18,275 bases of DNA from Bacteroidales bacterium UBA2714 (GTDB lineage Bacteria; Bacteroidota; Bacteroidia; Bacteroidales; P3): positions 1 through 18,275 of the forward strand of contig DEKU01000040.1 in assembly GCA_002354035.1 (NCBI GenBank), in the 5' to 3' direction. Positions 1 to 8,173 of the stretch are shown here, one piece after another. Position 1 is the stretch's first letter; every line of letters begins with the position of its first letter. Below the pieces are notes generated by a model that saw only the letters and a list, made by a program, of their open reading frames with translations, was not told the origin of the DNA and made no database searches. Both the position numbers and the translations under genes were made by a program.

Positions 1-47
1 TTTTATTTTTTTTATATATAAAATCTCTATGAATGCGAAAAATTCAT

Positions 48-56
48 TAACTTTGC
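48..56 (+). promoter_or_regulatory. Probable Bacteroidota-type -7 promoter box for kamD
   Basis: The bases TAACTTTGC match the TAnnTTTG(C) -7 consensus of the Bacteroidota primary sigma factor. The region upstream is strongly A/T-rich. No clear TTTG -33 element is seen 19-21 bases upstream, so the call rests on the -7 box and position alone. It would give a leader of about 90 bases before the kamD ATG at 154. Confidence 0.5.
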
Positions 57-80
57 AAGTCTGAAAATATGTGTCGCAGC

Positions 81-98
81 CACTTGTGTTTGCAAGTG
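81..98 (+). promoter_or_regulatory. Small stem-loop in the kamD leader
   Basis: CACTTG at 81-86 pairs with CAAGTG at 93-98 around a 6-base loop. The sequence TTTGCAAGT, which overlaps the putative -7 box at 52-60, recurs at 89-97. This could be a leader structure or a pair of regulator half-sites. No known riboswitch is recognised. Confidence 0.25.
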
Positions 99-153
99 AA
101 AGGATGCATTAATGGTTGAAACTTAAATTATTAGTAATCGAAAACAAACGAAT

Positions 154-1710
154 ATGCAGCAAAGTAAAGTAGGACTTGATTTTGAAAAAGTCGAGCATGC
201 AAGGGGTGTGGCACGAAAAATTGCCAACCAAGTGCAGGATTTTGTGGGCAACTATACCACTGTTGCAGTCGAGCGTACCATCTGCCGACTGCTGGGTATA
301 GACGGGATTGACGAGAATGAGGTTCCGCTGCCCAATGTGGTGGTGGACGAGTTGCGGAGCAAGGGCCTGTTAGGGCAGGGAGTGTGCTTTTTCCTGGGCA
401 ATGCCGTGCTGGAGACGGGCAAGACGCCGCAGCAGATAGCCGAGGCTATCACCGCCGGGCAGTTGGATATCACTCAGATGCCGATGCATAAGGCCGAAGA
501 GATTAAGGCGGCCTTGCAGCCTTTTATTGATGAGAATGTGGCCCGCATCCGGGCCCGCCGTCAGCGTCGCGAGCACTATATCGAGACCATCGGCGAGGGC
601 AGCAAGCCCTATTTGTATATCATCGTGGCCACGGGCAATATCTACGAGGACGTGGTCCAGGCGCAGGCCGGTGCCCGCCAGGGAGCCGACATCATCGCCG
701 TCATCCGCACCACGGGCCAGAGCCTGCTGGACTATGTGCCTTATGGTGCCACCACCGAGGGCTTCGGCGGCACCTTCGCCACGCAGGAGAACTTCCGCAT
801 CATGCGCAAGGCGCTGGACGAGGTGGGCGAGGAGGTAGGCCGCTACATCCGCCTCTGCAACTATTGCTCGGGCCTCTGCATGCCCGAAATCGCCGCCATG
901 GGCGCTTTGGAAGGTCTGGATGTGATGCTGAACGATGCGTTGTACGGCATCCTGTTCCGCGACATCAATATGCAGCGTACCCTGATCGACCAGTATTTCA
1001 GCCGCATCATCAATGGTTTTGCCGGCGTCATCATCAACACCGGCGAGGACAACTATCTCACCACTGCCGATGCTTTCGAGGAAGCCCACACGGTGCTGGC
1101 CTCCGACTTCATTAATGAGCAGTTGGCCCTGCTGGCCGGTCTGCCCGAGGAGCAGCAAGGCCTTGGCCATGCCTTCGAGATGGACCCCATGCTCGAAAAC
1201 GGCTTCCTCTATGAGCTGGCCCAGGCACAGATGCTGAGGGAGATTTTCCCCAAGGCTCCGCTCAAATACATGCCTCCCACCAAGTTCATGACGGGCAATA
1301 TCTTCCGCGGACATATCCAGGACGCCCTCTTCAACATCATCGGCCAGTGGACCCACCAGGGTCTGCAGCTGCTGGGTATGCCCACCGAGGCTATCCACAC
1401 CCCCTTCATGAGCGACCGCTACCTCAGTATCGAGAACGCCAAGTATATCTTCAACAACATGAAGAATATCGGCGACGAGGTTGAGTTTAAGGAAAACGGC
1501 ATCATCCGCCAGCGTGCGCAGAAGGTGCTGGACGACGCAACCAAACTGCTGGAGGCCATGGAGAGCGAAGGCCTCTTCACCGCACTGGAGAAAGGTATCT
1601 TCGCCGACGTGAAACGTCCCAAGAACGGCGGCAAGGGCCTCGACGGCGTGACCCTCAAGGCTGAGAACTATTTCAACCCCTTTGTGGACATAATGAAAGG
1701 CAAGAAGTAA
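154..1710 (+). CDS. kamD: Lysine 5,6-aminomutase, alpha subunit
   Basis: The 518-aa product is recognised by overall similarity to the large subunit of D-lysine (or L-beta-lysine) 5,6-aminomutase. That enzyme uses adenosylcobalamin and PLP to move the terminal amino group of lysine or beta-lysine to the neighbouring carbon, a step in lysine fermentation to acetate and butyrate. Family-typical stretches include NYCSGLCMPEIAAMGALEG near residues 238-256 and ALYGILFRDINMQRTL just after. The length agrees with known alpha subunits of about 516-520 aa. The start at 154 gives the expected N-terminus, and no better upstream start exists. The beta subunit follows after 21 bases, and the two act as a cytoplasmic heteromer. 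Codons are mostly C/G-ending, like the rest of the left part of the window. The family call is very secure. Confidence 0.96.
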   Translation: MQQSKVGLDFEKVEHARGVARKIANQVQDFVGNYTTVAVERTICRLLGIDGIDENEVPLPNVVVDELRSKGLLGQGVCFFLGNAVLETGKTPQQIAEAITAGQLDITQMPMHKAEEIKAALQPFIDENVARIRARRQRREHYIETIGEGSKPYLYIIVATGNIYEDVVQAQAGARQGADIIAVIRTTGQSLLDYVPYGATTEGFGGTFATQENFRIMRKALDEVGEEVGRYIRLCNYCSGLCMPEIAAMGALEGLDVMLNDALYGILFRDINMQRTLIDQYFSRIINGFAGVIINTGEDNYLTTADAFEEAHTVLASDFINEQLALLAGLPEEQQGLGHAFEMDPMLENGFLYELAQAQMLREIFPKAPLKYMPPTKFMTGNIFRGHIQDALFNIIGQWTHQGLQLLGMPTEAIHTPFMSDRYLSIENAKYIFNNMKNIGDEVEFKENGIIRQRAQKVLDDATKLLEAMESEGLFTALEKGIFADVKRPKNGGKGLDGVTLKAENYFNPFVDIMKGKK

Positions 1711-1731
1711 AACCCATAAAAACACAAAACA

Positions 1732-2520
1732 ATGAGTGAAGGATTGTATTCGATGGAGGCTAAGGATTACGACAAAACCTTAGACCTCACCAAGATAAAG
1801 CCATACGGCGACACAATGAACGACGGTAAAGCCCAGCTCAGTTTCACCCTGCCCGTCCCCGCGGGCGACGAGGCCGTGGAGGCAGCCAAACAGCTGTTGA
1901 AAAAAATGGGTTTTGAGAATCCGCTGGTGGTGTTCAGCAAAGAACTGACCGAGGGATTCACTTTCTTCAACTGCTATGGCAGCTGCACACATACGGTGGA
2001 CTATACAACCATCCATGTGCCCAAGGTGGAGTCAACCACGATGGACATGCACGAGTGCGACGAGTATATCCGCGAGCATATCGGGCGCAAGCTTGTCATG
2101 GTGGGAGCCAGCACCGGCACCGACGCCCACACCGTGGGTATCGACGCCATCATGAACATGAAGGGCTATGCCGGCCACTACGGCCTGGAGCGCTACGACA
2201 TGATTGACGCCTACAACCTCGGCAGCCAGGTGCCCAACGAGGACTTCATCGCCAAGGCCATCGAGCTGCATGCCGATGCCCTCCTCGTGTCGCAGACGGT
2301 CACACAGAAAGACGTGCATATCAAAAACCTCACCGAACTGGTGGAGATGCTCGAGGCCGAGGGGCTGCGCGACAAGGTCATCCTCGTGTGCGGCGGTCCC
2401 CGCATCAGCCACGAGCTGGCCAAGGAGCTGGGCTATGATGCTGGCTTCGGAGCCAACACCTATGCCGACGATGTGGCCTCGTATGTGGCTCAGGAGATGG
2501 TGAAACGCGGCGTGAAATAA
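1732..2520 (+). CDS. kamE: Lysine 5,6-aminomutase, beta (cobalamin- and PLP-binding) subunit
   Basis: The 262-aa product is the small subunit of lysine 5,6-aminomutase. It carries the base-off cobalamin motif DAHTVG at residues 131-136, with His133 as the expected lower cobalt ligand. Lys144, in MNMKG, is the expected Schiff-base lysine for PLP. Both residues fall at the same numbers as in the characterised Clostridium sticklandii enzyme, which supports the start at 1732. The C-terminal Rossmann-like part has ADALLVSQTVTQKD and ILVCGGPRISHELAKELG, typical of B12-binding domains. It lies 21 bases after kamD and 55 bases before the CoA-transferase gene, in the order expected of a co-transcribed lysine-fermentation cluster. 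No residue important to the family appears to be missing. Confidence 0.97.
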   Translation: MSEGLYSMEAKDYDKTLDLTKIKPYGDTMNDGKAQLSFTLPVPAGDEAVEAAKQLLKKMGFENPLVVFSKELTEGFTFFNCYGSCTHTVDYTTIHVPKVESTTMDMHECDEYIREHIGRKLVMVGASTGTDAHTVGIDAIMNMKGYAGHYGLERYDMIDAYNLGSQVPNEDFIAKAIELHADALLVSQTVTQKDVHIKNLTELVEMLEAEGLRDKVILVCGGPRISHELAKELGYDAGFGANTYADDVASYVAQEMVKRGVK

Positions 2521-2575
2521 CGCCCCCGCACCCCTCTGCCTGATAAAGAATTAACAACATTAAATTATAATCACT

Positions 2576-3232
2576 ATGGAAAAAAACGAAATTAAACCTT
2601 TTATCGCCCGTCGTGCTGCCAAGGAGCTCAAGGACGGTGATGTCGTCAATCTCGGTATCGGTCTGCCGACACTTATCCCCAACTACCTGCCCGAAGGCGT
2701 GCATGTGATTCTCCAGTCGGAGAATGGTATGATAGGTATGGGCCCCACCCCCGAAGAGGGCAAGGAAGACCCCTGGCTGATTAACGCCGGCGGCGGCTTC
2801 ATCACCTATACCGACGAGGCCAGCACCTTCGACAGCGCCACGTCGTTCGGCATCATCCGCGGCGGACATGTGAATGTCTCCGTCCTCGGCGCCATGCAGG
2901 TCGACGAGCAGGGCGACTTGGCCAACTGGATGATTCCTGGCAAGAAGACCCCCGGCATGGGCGGCGCCATGGATTTGCTGGTGGGTGCCAAAAAGGTCAT
3001 CCTCGCCATGGAACACACTGCCAAGGGCAACCCCAAGATTTTGAAGAAATGCACCCTTCCCCTCACGGCCAAAGGCCAAGTGAACATGATCATCACCGAG
3101 ATGGGCGTCATGGAAATCACTCCTAAGGGTATCGTCCTTACCGAAATCAACCCCGAATTCACCGTCGAGCAGGTGCAGGCTGCCACCGAGGCCACCCTAA
3201 TCATCTCGCCCGACCTGAAAGAAATGAAGTAA
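2576..3232 (+). CDS. atoA: Family I CoA-transferase, beta subunit (butyrate/acetoacetate type)
   Basis: The 218-aa product matches the beta subunit of 3-oxoacid or butyrate-acetoacetate CoA-transferases. The SENG motif at residues 48-51 gives the catalytic glutamate (Glu49), which forms the glutamyl-CoA thioester. Other family stretches are NLGIGLPTLIPNYLPEG near the N-terminus and the glycine-rich GKKTPGMGGAMDLLVGAKK. In lysine fermentation this enzyme moves CoA between acetoacetate and butyrate. It follows kamE by 55 bases. The alpha subunit (AtoD) that it needs is not in the window, because the next gene is an envelope protein. The partner must therefore be encoded elsewhere, perhaps upstream of the window with the other kam-pathway genes. 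The family is certain. The exact acyl specificity is inferred from the kamDE context. Confidence 0.92.
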   Translation: MEKNEIKPFIARRAAKELKDGDVVNLGIGLPTLIPNYLPEGVHVILQSENGMIGMGPTPEEGKEDPWLINAGGGFITYTDEASTFDSATSFGIIRGGHVNVSVLGAMQVDEQGDLANWMIPGKKTPGMGGAMDLLVGAKKVILAMEHTAKGNPKILKKCTLPLTAKGQVNMIITEMGVMEITPKGIVLTEINPEFTVEQVQAATEATLIISPDLKEMK

Positions 3233-3258
3233 TATTCATTCCCCAAAGACTGTACACT

Positions 3259-3852
3259 ATGAAAAAAGCAATATTGTTGTTGGCAGCCTTCGTGGCCACG
3301 ATGGCAGCGCAGGCCCAGCAGAAACACATCGAGCCCTACTGGCACGGCTTCTATGCCGCTGCGGGCTACGATTTCGCCACCAATCTCAACAAGACTGCTT
3401 TTTCGGACAAGGCAACCTTCCACGGCTTCTACGCCGTGGGAGGTTGGCAAATCCGTAAAGAGTCGGGCATCGGACTGGGTGTCGAGTTCCTCAAAGACCC
3501 CACCGGAGCCTTCAACCAGCTGCCAGTGTTTGTCGAACTCCGCACGCACTACCTCCGCAGCCAGCTCACTCCTTTCTCCACCGTCTATGTCGGCTACTCC
3601 ATCCCTCTGGGTTCCTCCAGCGGTGGCGAGAATGCCATCAAAATCAGCGAAGGCGGTGTGATATGGGGACTCAATGCCGGCGTCCGCTACGCTTTCAACC
3701 GCAATATCTGCGTGAACGCTTATGTGGGCTACATGGGCATGCACCTCGACGCGGTGAGCCGCTGGGAGAATGGCGAGTTAACCACCAATCGCCCCCTCTT
3801 GTTGCAAAACATCAAGGCTGGCGTCAGCGTCAGCATCTTTTTCAAACACTAA
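3259..3852 (+). CDS. Outer-membrane beta-barrel-like protein, function unknown
   Basis: The 197-aa product has a signal peptide (MKKAILLLAAFVATMAAQA) with a likely cut after residue 19. The mature part has alternating polar and hydrophobic strands rich in Gly, Tyr and Phe, such as GFYAAAGYDF, GFYAVGGWQI, TVYVGYSIPLG, GLNAGVRYAF and CVNAYVGYMGM. It ends in an amphipathic strand, AGVSVSIFFKH. This is the look of a small 8- to 10-stranded outer-membrane barrel of the porin-like or OmpW/OprF-N type common in Bacteroidota. No catalytic motif is seen. It starts 26 bases after atoA and stops 35 bases before the GH2-like gene, so it may belong to either transcript. A specific function cannot be given. 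Confidence 0.75.
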   Translation: MKKAILLLAAFVATMAAQAQQKHIEPYWHGFYAAAGYDFATNLNKTAFSDKATFHGFYAVGGWQIRKESGIGLGVEFLKDPTGAFNQLPVFVELRTHYLRSQLTPFSTVYVGYSIPLGSSSGGENAIKISEGGVIWGLNAGVRYAFNRNICVNAYVGYMGMHLDAVSRWENGELTTNRPLLLQNIKAGVSVSIFFKH

Positions 3853-3887
3853 CAACCCTGCTTGGCCGCCGTGCCAAGTAATTTGAT

Positions 3888-6800
3888 ATGAAGAGATTTG
3901 CATTGTCCGTAGGTTTGCTGCTGTGTCTCGGTGCGGCTCAGGCGCAGCAGCCGGAGGGCAGGGATGACTTGCGGGTGGCTCCCCGTGCCAACGTCGTCAC
4001 TTACGACGACGAGAACGCCATCGAGCATCTCCGCTACGAAGACTCGCCCTACTACCTCTCCCTCATGGAGGACTGGGAAGTGAACAAAAGTACTGGGGTG
4101 TCCGAGTATGCCCAAACCTACGAGTTCCCCAAGGAGTGGCGCGACTACCGTGTCTACTTCCGTTTCAAGGCCTATCCCGGCTATGGTCTCTATGTGGACG
4201 ACAAGTTTGTGGGCTGCAGCCACGACGCGGGCACCGTCACCGAGTTCGACATCACCGACCTCGTGCGTTTCGGCAAGAGCCACCTCCTCACCCTCCGTTA
4301 CTCCGAAGGCGACGAGGGCAGTCTGCTCGAGGCTGTGAATAATGTCCTGACAGGCGACTGCGCCATCCTGCTCAAACCACGCCTCAACGTGTTGGACTAT
4401 TCCCTCCTGACCGACTACGACGCCGCAAGCTCCACGGGCAGTTATGCCCTCGATGCCACCCTTTATAATCAACGCCGCAAAGGCAAAGGCTATCTCGAAC
4501 TGGAGCTCTGGGACCCCAGGGGCAAACAGGTGGAAAAACTGGGCAAATGGTGCTACTTCGACAACCGCACAGAATCCACCAACACCATCTCTTCATCCCT
4601 GGCCGATGTCCTGCCCTGGACGGCCGAAACCCCGCGCCTCTACACCGCCGTCATCCGTCTTTATAACGAGAAAATGGAACTCGAGGACATTGTCGGCACC
4701 CGCTTCGGCTTCCGCAAAGTGGCTTATGACAAGAATAACCTCACCCTGAACGGACGTGCCATCACCCTGCGTGGCATCAACATCGGCAACTATGGCGCCC
4801 TCGACCCTGATGAGGTCAAGGCTCTCCGTGCCGAGATGGTACAGATGAAGTGCAACAACATCAATGCCATCCACACCACGGGCCTCATCCCCGAAGACCA
4901 CAAATTCTACGAACTCTGCGACGAGCTGGGTTTCTACGTTATAGTAAGCGCCAACATCTTCCCCTGGAACGACAACGGACACCTCATCGCCACCGACAAC
5001 GAATATACCGACCTCTTCGCCTCGCGGGTGCGCAACCTCTATGGCGAGTACAAAAACCATCCCTCCATCATTGCCTGGTCGCTGGGCGAAAGTCGGGACA
5101 ATGGAGTATGCATGTCAGCTGCCTATAAGGCCCTGCGCCAGGCCGACCCCAGCCGTCCGGTGCTGTATGCCGGAGCCGAGTATGTCGACAACACGGACCT
5201 CATTGCTCCCAATCAGGCCAATGTCGACCTCCTGCGCCAGTATCTGGCCAAACCGCAGTCGCGTCCCCTGGTCATGCTCTCCTTCGGCGACATAGAGGGC
5301 AACACCTTTGGCGGCACCGCTCCCCTCTGGCAGATGGTGCGCGACCAAGCCTCAATCCAAGGCGGATTCTACAACTGCATGGTGTGGCAGCCGTTTACCC
5401 GCACACCCTATCTGGCCGAGCTGAAGCAACTCTATCGTCCTTTCGACATACAGATGACCTCTGTCAGTGCCGATGCCGCTGAGTTCGACATCACCAACCT
5501 ATGCGATTTCCGCTCCCTTTCCGACTACCGGCTGGATTACGTCATCTGTTCCAACCTCAAACCCAACGTCATCGCAGGCGATGTCACCCTCTCCCTCAAA
5601 CCCGGCGAGACCAAAGACATCAAGCTGAAAATACCCAAACTCACCCTCTATGCTGGCGAAGAACTCTTCATCCAGTTCACCCTCCGTCAGCGCAAAAACA
5701 CCACCTCCGTGCCCAAAAATACGGTGCTCTACACCGCCCAGTTCCCCCTGCCGTCCGACAACATACCCTCTCAACCCTTGTCCCTTGCCGGACAGCAACC
5801 CCTCAATGTCGATCGTGACTCCCTGCACCATCTTATTGTCTATAACGACAACTTCACATTGCAGTTCGACGACAGCCTGGGTACCATCACCTCCCTCGTC
5901 TATCGTGGGCAGCCCACAGTATCCGGCCCCGTGCGGCTGGACTTCATGCGTCCCCCGTCGCCCAACGACATACTTGACCCCAACGGCCTGCGCCAATGGC
6001 AGCGCGTGGGCTTAGACCACCTGAAGGCCGAGGTGCTGGCCACCAATGTCCGCAAAATCGACAACCAGTCCGTGGGCATAGATGTCCTCATGCGCTATGG
6101 CAGCGACAAGGATGAAAACCTCTTCGACGTGCGGCAGACCTACCTTATCCTCGCCTCCGGCGACGTGCTGCTCAGCAACGATATCACCGTCTCCGAGCAA
6201 GTGAAAACCACAGCCCGCATTGGCCTGCTCGTCCCCTACGACTCACGCCTTGACACCGCCGAATGGTTCGGGCGCAACATCGAGAGCTACATCGACCGCT
6301 GCGCGGCCGGCCGTATCGCCCAGCAGTCCCTTCCCGTGGCCCAAATGTCCTATCCTTACGGCGGTGACCACTGGGCCCCTCACACCTACGGCAACCATAC
6401 CGAGGTGCGCTGGCTTGCCCTCCGCAATGGCGCAACAGGGCTCTATGCCGACATCATCGACACCCTCTGCCAGTTCTCCATCCAGCGCGACACCCTCCAT
6501 ATCGACTACCGCCACTCCGGCATCGGTGGCGCCTCATCTGGCATGAACCTCGACGAGACCATGCTCGTAAAAGACCACCACTACCGCTTCACCCTCCACC
6601 TGCGTCCCTTCGACTGCATGGAATACAACGCCCAGGACTTCCGTCGCATCATCTACCCCAAGGTGCAGTCCGCCATCATTGAAATGCCCGTCATCACCAA
6701 AAACCGCGACCGTTTCGACGGCCCCATACAGGTCTCCATCAAATGTCCCACCCCCAAAGTTGAGATACGCTACACCCTCGACGGCACCGCCCCGACCGAA

Positions 6801-7409
6801 AAGTCCGCCCTCTACACCAAGCCCTTCACCCTGCAAAGCAGCACCCTCGTCCGCGCCCGGGCCTTCAAGAAAGGCGAGACCCCCTCGTTCGTGGCCACTC
6901 AGCAGTTCACCTTCGACTATGTCGTCGGTTGCACCTTCGCCCATAAGCCCAACACCCCGTATAACAAAAACGCCGCCCATGCCCTCATCGACGGGCAGAA
7001 AGGCGACGTCAACGACCTCTCCCATGGCTGGCTCGGCTTCTCCGGCCACGACCTCCAAGCCGACTTCGAGCTGGGCAAGGCCGTCGCCGTCGGCAATGTG
7101 GTGCTCCGTTTTGCCCATGTGCCAGAAGCCTGGGTGTTCGCCCCTCAGCAAGTCATGGTCAGCGTCTCGGCCGACGGCAAACAGTACTCCGACCCCATCC
7201 CGGCCACCATCACCTACAACCCCGCCGACCAGGCCATGAACACCACCCAGCTCCAGGTGGTCACCGTCCCCGTCAATATCCCCAACGTCCGTTTTGTCCG
7301 CGTGGTGGCGCGCCCGCTGGCCCATATCCCCGAATGGCACCGAGCCAAAGGCCTCAACCCCTGGATTATGATGGACGAAATCGAGATACAAGAAAACATC
7401 GACAAATGA
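3888..7409 (+). CDS. Secreted GH2 beta-galactosidase-like protein with degenerate catalytic sites
   Basis: The 1173-aa product has a signal peptide (residues 1-19, cut near AQA/Q) and is probably periplasmic or surface exposed. The order seen is GH2 sugar-binding and immunoglobulin-like domains (about 30-280), a TIM-barrel (about 285-520) with LTLNGRAITLRGINIG and YELCDELGFYVIVSANI, a C-terminal Bgal-small-like domain (about 645-905), a chitobiase/hexosaminidase C-terminal-like domain (about 945-1005, EIRYTLDGTAPT) and an F5/8C (discoidin) domain (about 1030-1170). The barrel aligns with LacZ-type enzymes, but the LGNE acid/base site reads SLGES (Glu401, Asn lost). The nucleophile site (CEYAHAMGN in LacZ) reads LSFGDIEGN with Ser465 in place of Glu. 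The RHEH, SHYP and ETHG substrate motifs are also changed. It is therefore likely inactive or altered. Its stop overlaps the start of tcdA (ATGA). Confidence 0.85.
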   Translation: MKRFALSVGLLLCLGAAQAQQPEGRDDLRVAPRANVVTYDDENAIEHLRYEDSPYYLSLMEDWEVNKSTGVSEYAQTYEFPKEWRDYRVYFRFKAYPGYGLYVDDKFVGCSHDAGTVTEFDITDLVRFGKSHLLTLRYSEGDEGSLLEAVNNVLTGDCAILLKPRLNVLDYSLLTDYDAASSTGSYALDATLYNQRRKGKGYLELELWDPRGKQVEKLGKWCYFDNRTESTNTISSSLADVLPWTAETPRLYTAVIRLYNEKMELEDIVGTRFGFRKVAYDKNNLTLNGRAITLRGINIGNYGALDPDEVKALRAEMVQMKCNNINAIHTTGLIPEDHKFYELCDELGFYVIVSANIFPWNDNGHLIATDNEYTDLFASRVRNLYGEYKNHPSIIAWSLGESRDNGVCMSAAYKALRQADPSRPVLYAGAEYVDNTDLIAPNQANVDLLRQYLAKPQSRPLVMLSFGDIEGNTFGGTAPLWQMVRDQASIQGGFYNCMVWQPFTRTPYLAELKQLYRPFDIQMTSVSADAAEFDITNLCDFRSLSDYRLDYVICSNLKPNVIAGDVTLSLKPGETKDIKLKIPKLTLYAGEELFIQFTLRQRKNTTSVPKNTVLYTAQFPLPSDNIPSQPLSLAGQQPLNVDRDSLHHLIVYNDNFTLQFDDSLGTITSLVYRGQPTVSGPVRLDFMRPPSPNDILDPNGLRQWQRVGLDHLKAEVLATNVRKIDNQSVGIDVLMRYGSDKDENLFDVRQTYLILASGDVLLSNDITVSEQVKTTARIGLLVPYDSRLDTAEWFGRNIESYIDRCAAGRIAQQSLPVAQMSYPYGGDHWAPHTYGNHTEVRWLALRNGATGLYADIIDTLCQFSIQRDTLHIDYRHSGIGGASSGMNLDETMLVKDHHYRFTLHLRPFDCMEYNAQDFRRIIYPKVQSAIIEMPVITKNRDRFDGPIQVSIKCPTPKVEIRYTLDGTAPTEKSALYTKPFTLQSSTLVRARAFKKGETPSFVATQQFTFDYVVGCTFAHKPNTPYNKNAAHALIDGQKGDVNDLSHGWLGFSGHDLQADFELGKAVAVGNVVLRFAHVPEAWVFAPQQVMVSVSADGKQYSDPIPATITYNPADQAMNTTQLQVVTVPVNIPNVRFVRVVARPLAHIPEWHRAKGLNPWIMMDEIEIQENIDK

Positions 7410-8167
7410 CCTCCCCTTTCAGCTCCCGAACCCAACTGCTCCTTGGCCAGCAAGGCGTCCAGCGGCTCCAGTCCGCCCATGTCCTTGTTGTCGGCCTTGG
7501 CGGAGTAGGGGGCTATGCCGCCGAGCAGCTGTGCCGTGCCGGCGTGGGAAGTCTCACCCTCGTCGACGGCGACACCGTGAGCCCCTCCAACCTCAACCGC
7601 CAGCTCATCGCCCTCCGCTCCACCGTCGGCCAGCCTAAAGCACTCCTCTTTCGCGACCGCTTCCTCGACATCAACCCCGACTGCCACGTCACCGCCCTGC
7701 AGGAATTTCTCCGCGACGACCGCACCGTCCAGCTCCTCAACGCCCACCCCTACGACTGCGTTGTCGATTGCATCGACACCCTCTCGCCCAAAGTCTTCCT
7801 CCTCTTCCACGCCCACTCCCTCGGCCTTCCCATAGTCAGCAGCATGGGCAGCGGAGGCAAGACCGACCCCTCCCAAATCCTCACCGCCGACATCGCCCAA
7901 AGCCACACCTGCCGCTTAGCCGCCATGGTGCGCAAACGGCTCCACCGCATGGGCGTCGACAGCGGCATCCGCGTGGTCTTCTCGCCCGAGAAAGTACCGC
8001 CCCACGCCATCGTCGAAGACCCTTCTGCCAACCACCTCACCACCGTCGGCACCATATCATACATGCCGCCCCTTTTCGGCTGCCACATCGCCGCCGAAGT
8101 GATCCGCATCCTCCTGTCCAACATCAATTGTCAGTCACCGGCGGACACCCCCGCCACAAATCAATAA
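7406..8167 (+). CDS. tcdA: ThiF/MoeB-family E1-like enzyme, tRNA threonylcarbamoyladenosine dehydratase
   Basis: The 253-aa product matches TcdA (CsdL/YgdL). This enzyme uses ATP to dehydrate and cyclise the t6A base at position 37 of ANN-decoding tRNAs to ct6A in the cytoplasm. Seen in the sequence are the opening SSRTQLLLG, the nucleotide-binding loop GLGGVG (30-35), the acidic residue in TLVDGD (Asp54) and the adenylation motif NLNRQ (62-66). The later family stretches are YDCVVDCIDTLSPKV and GSGGKTDPSQI. I chose the start at 7406, which forms an ATGA overlap with the stop of the GH2-like gene. The in-frame ATG at 7334 would add 24 non-conserved residues inside the upstream gene. The overlap suggests translational coupling, although the jobs of the two genes seem unrelated. 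Confidence 0.9.
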   Translation: MTSPFSSRTQLLLGQQGVQRLQSAHVLVVGLGGVGGYAAEQLCRAGVGSLTLVDGDTVSPSNLNRQLIALRSTVGQPKALLFRDRFLDINPDCHVTALQEFLRDDRTVQLLNAHPYDCVVDCIDTLSPKVFLLFHAHSLGLPIVSSMGSGGKTDPSQILTADIAQSHTCRLAAMVRKRLHRMGVDSGIRVVFSPEKVPPHAIVEDPSANHLTTVGTISYMPPLFGCHIAAEVIRILLSNINCQSPADTPATNQ

Positions 8168-8173
8168 ACAATC

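Noticed and set aside
1..153. Cobalamin riboswitch upstream of the B12-dependent kamDE genes
   Set aside because: The leader is too short and lacks a recognisable B12-box; only a 6-bp stem-loop was found.
370..1725. 451-aa open frame on the - strand
   Set aside because: It is the antisense shadow of kamD, produced by its C-rich third positions, and has a His/Val/Leu/Gly-rich composition unlike a real protein.
7334..7405. Upstream start of tcdA giving 277 aa
   Set aside because: The extra 24 residues lie inside the GH2-like gene and are not family-like. The ATG at 7406 overlaps the stop as ATGA and gives the normal SSRTQLLLG N-terminus.
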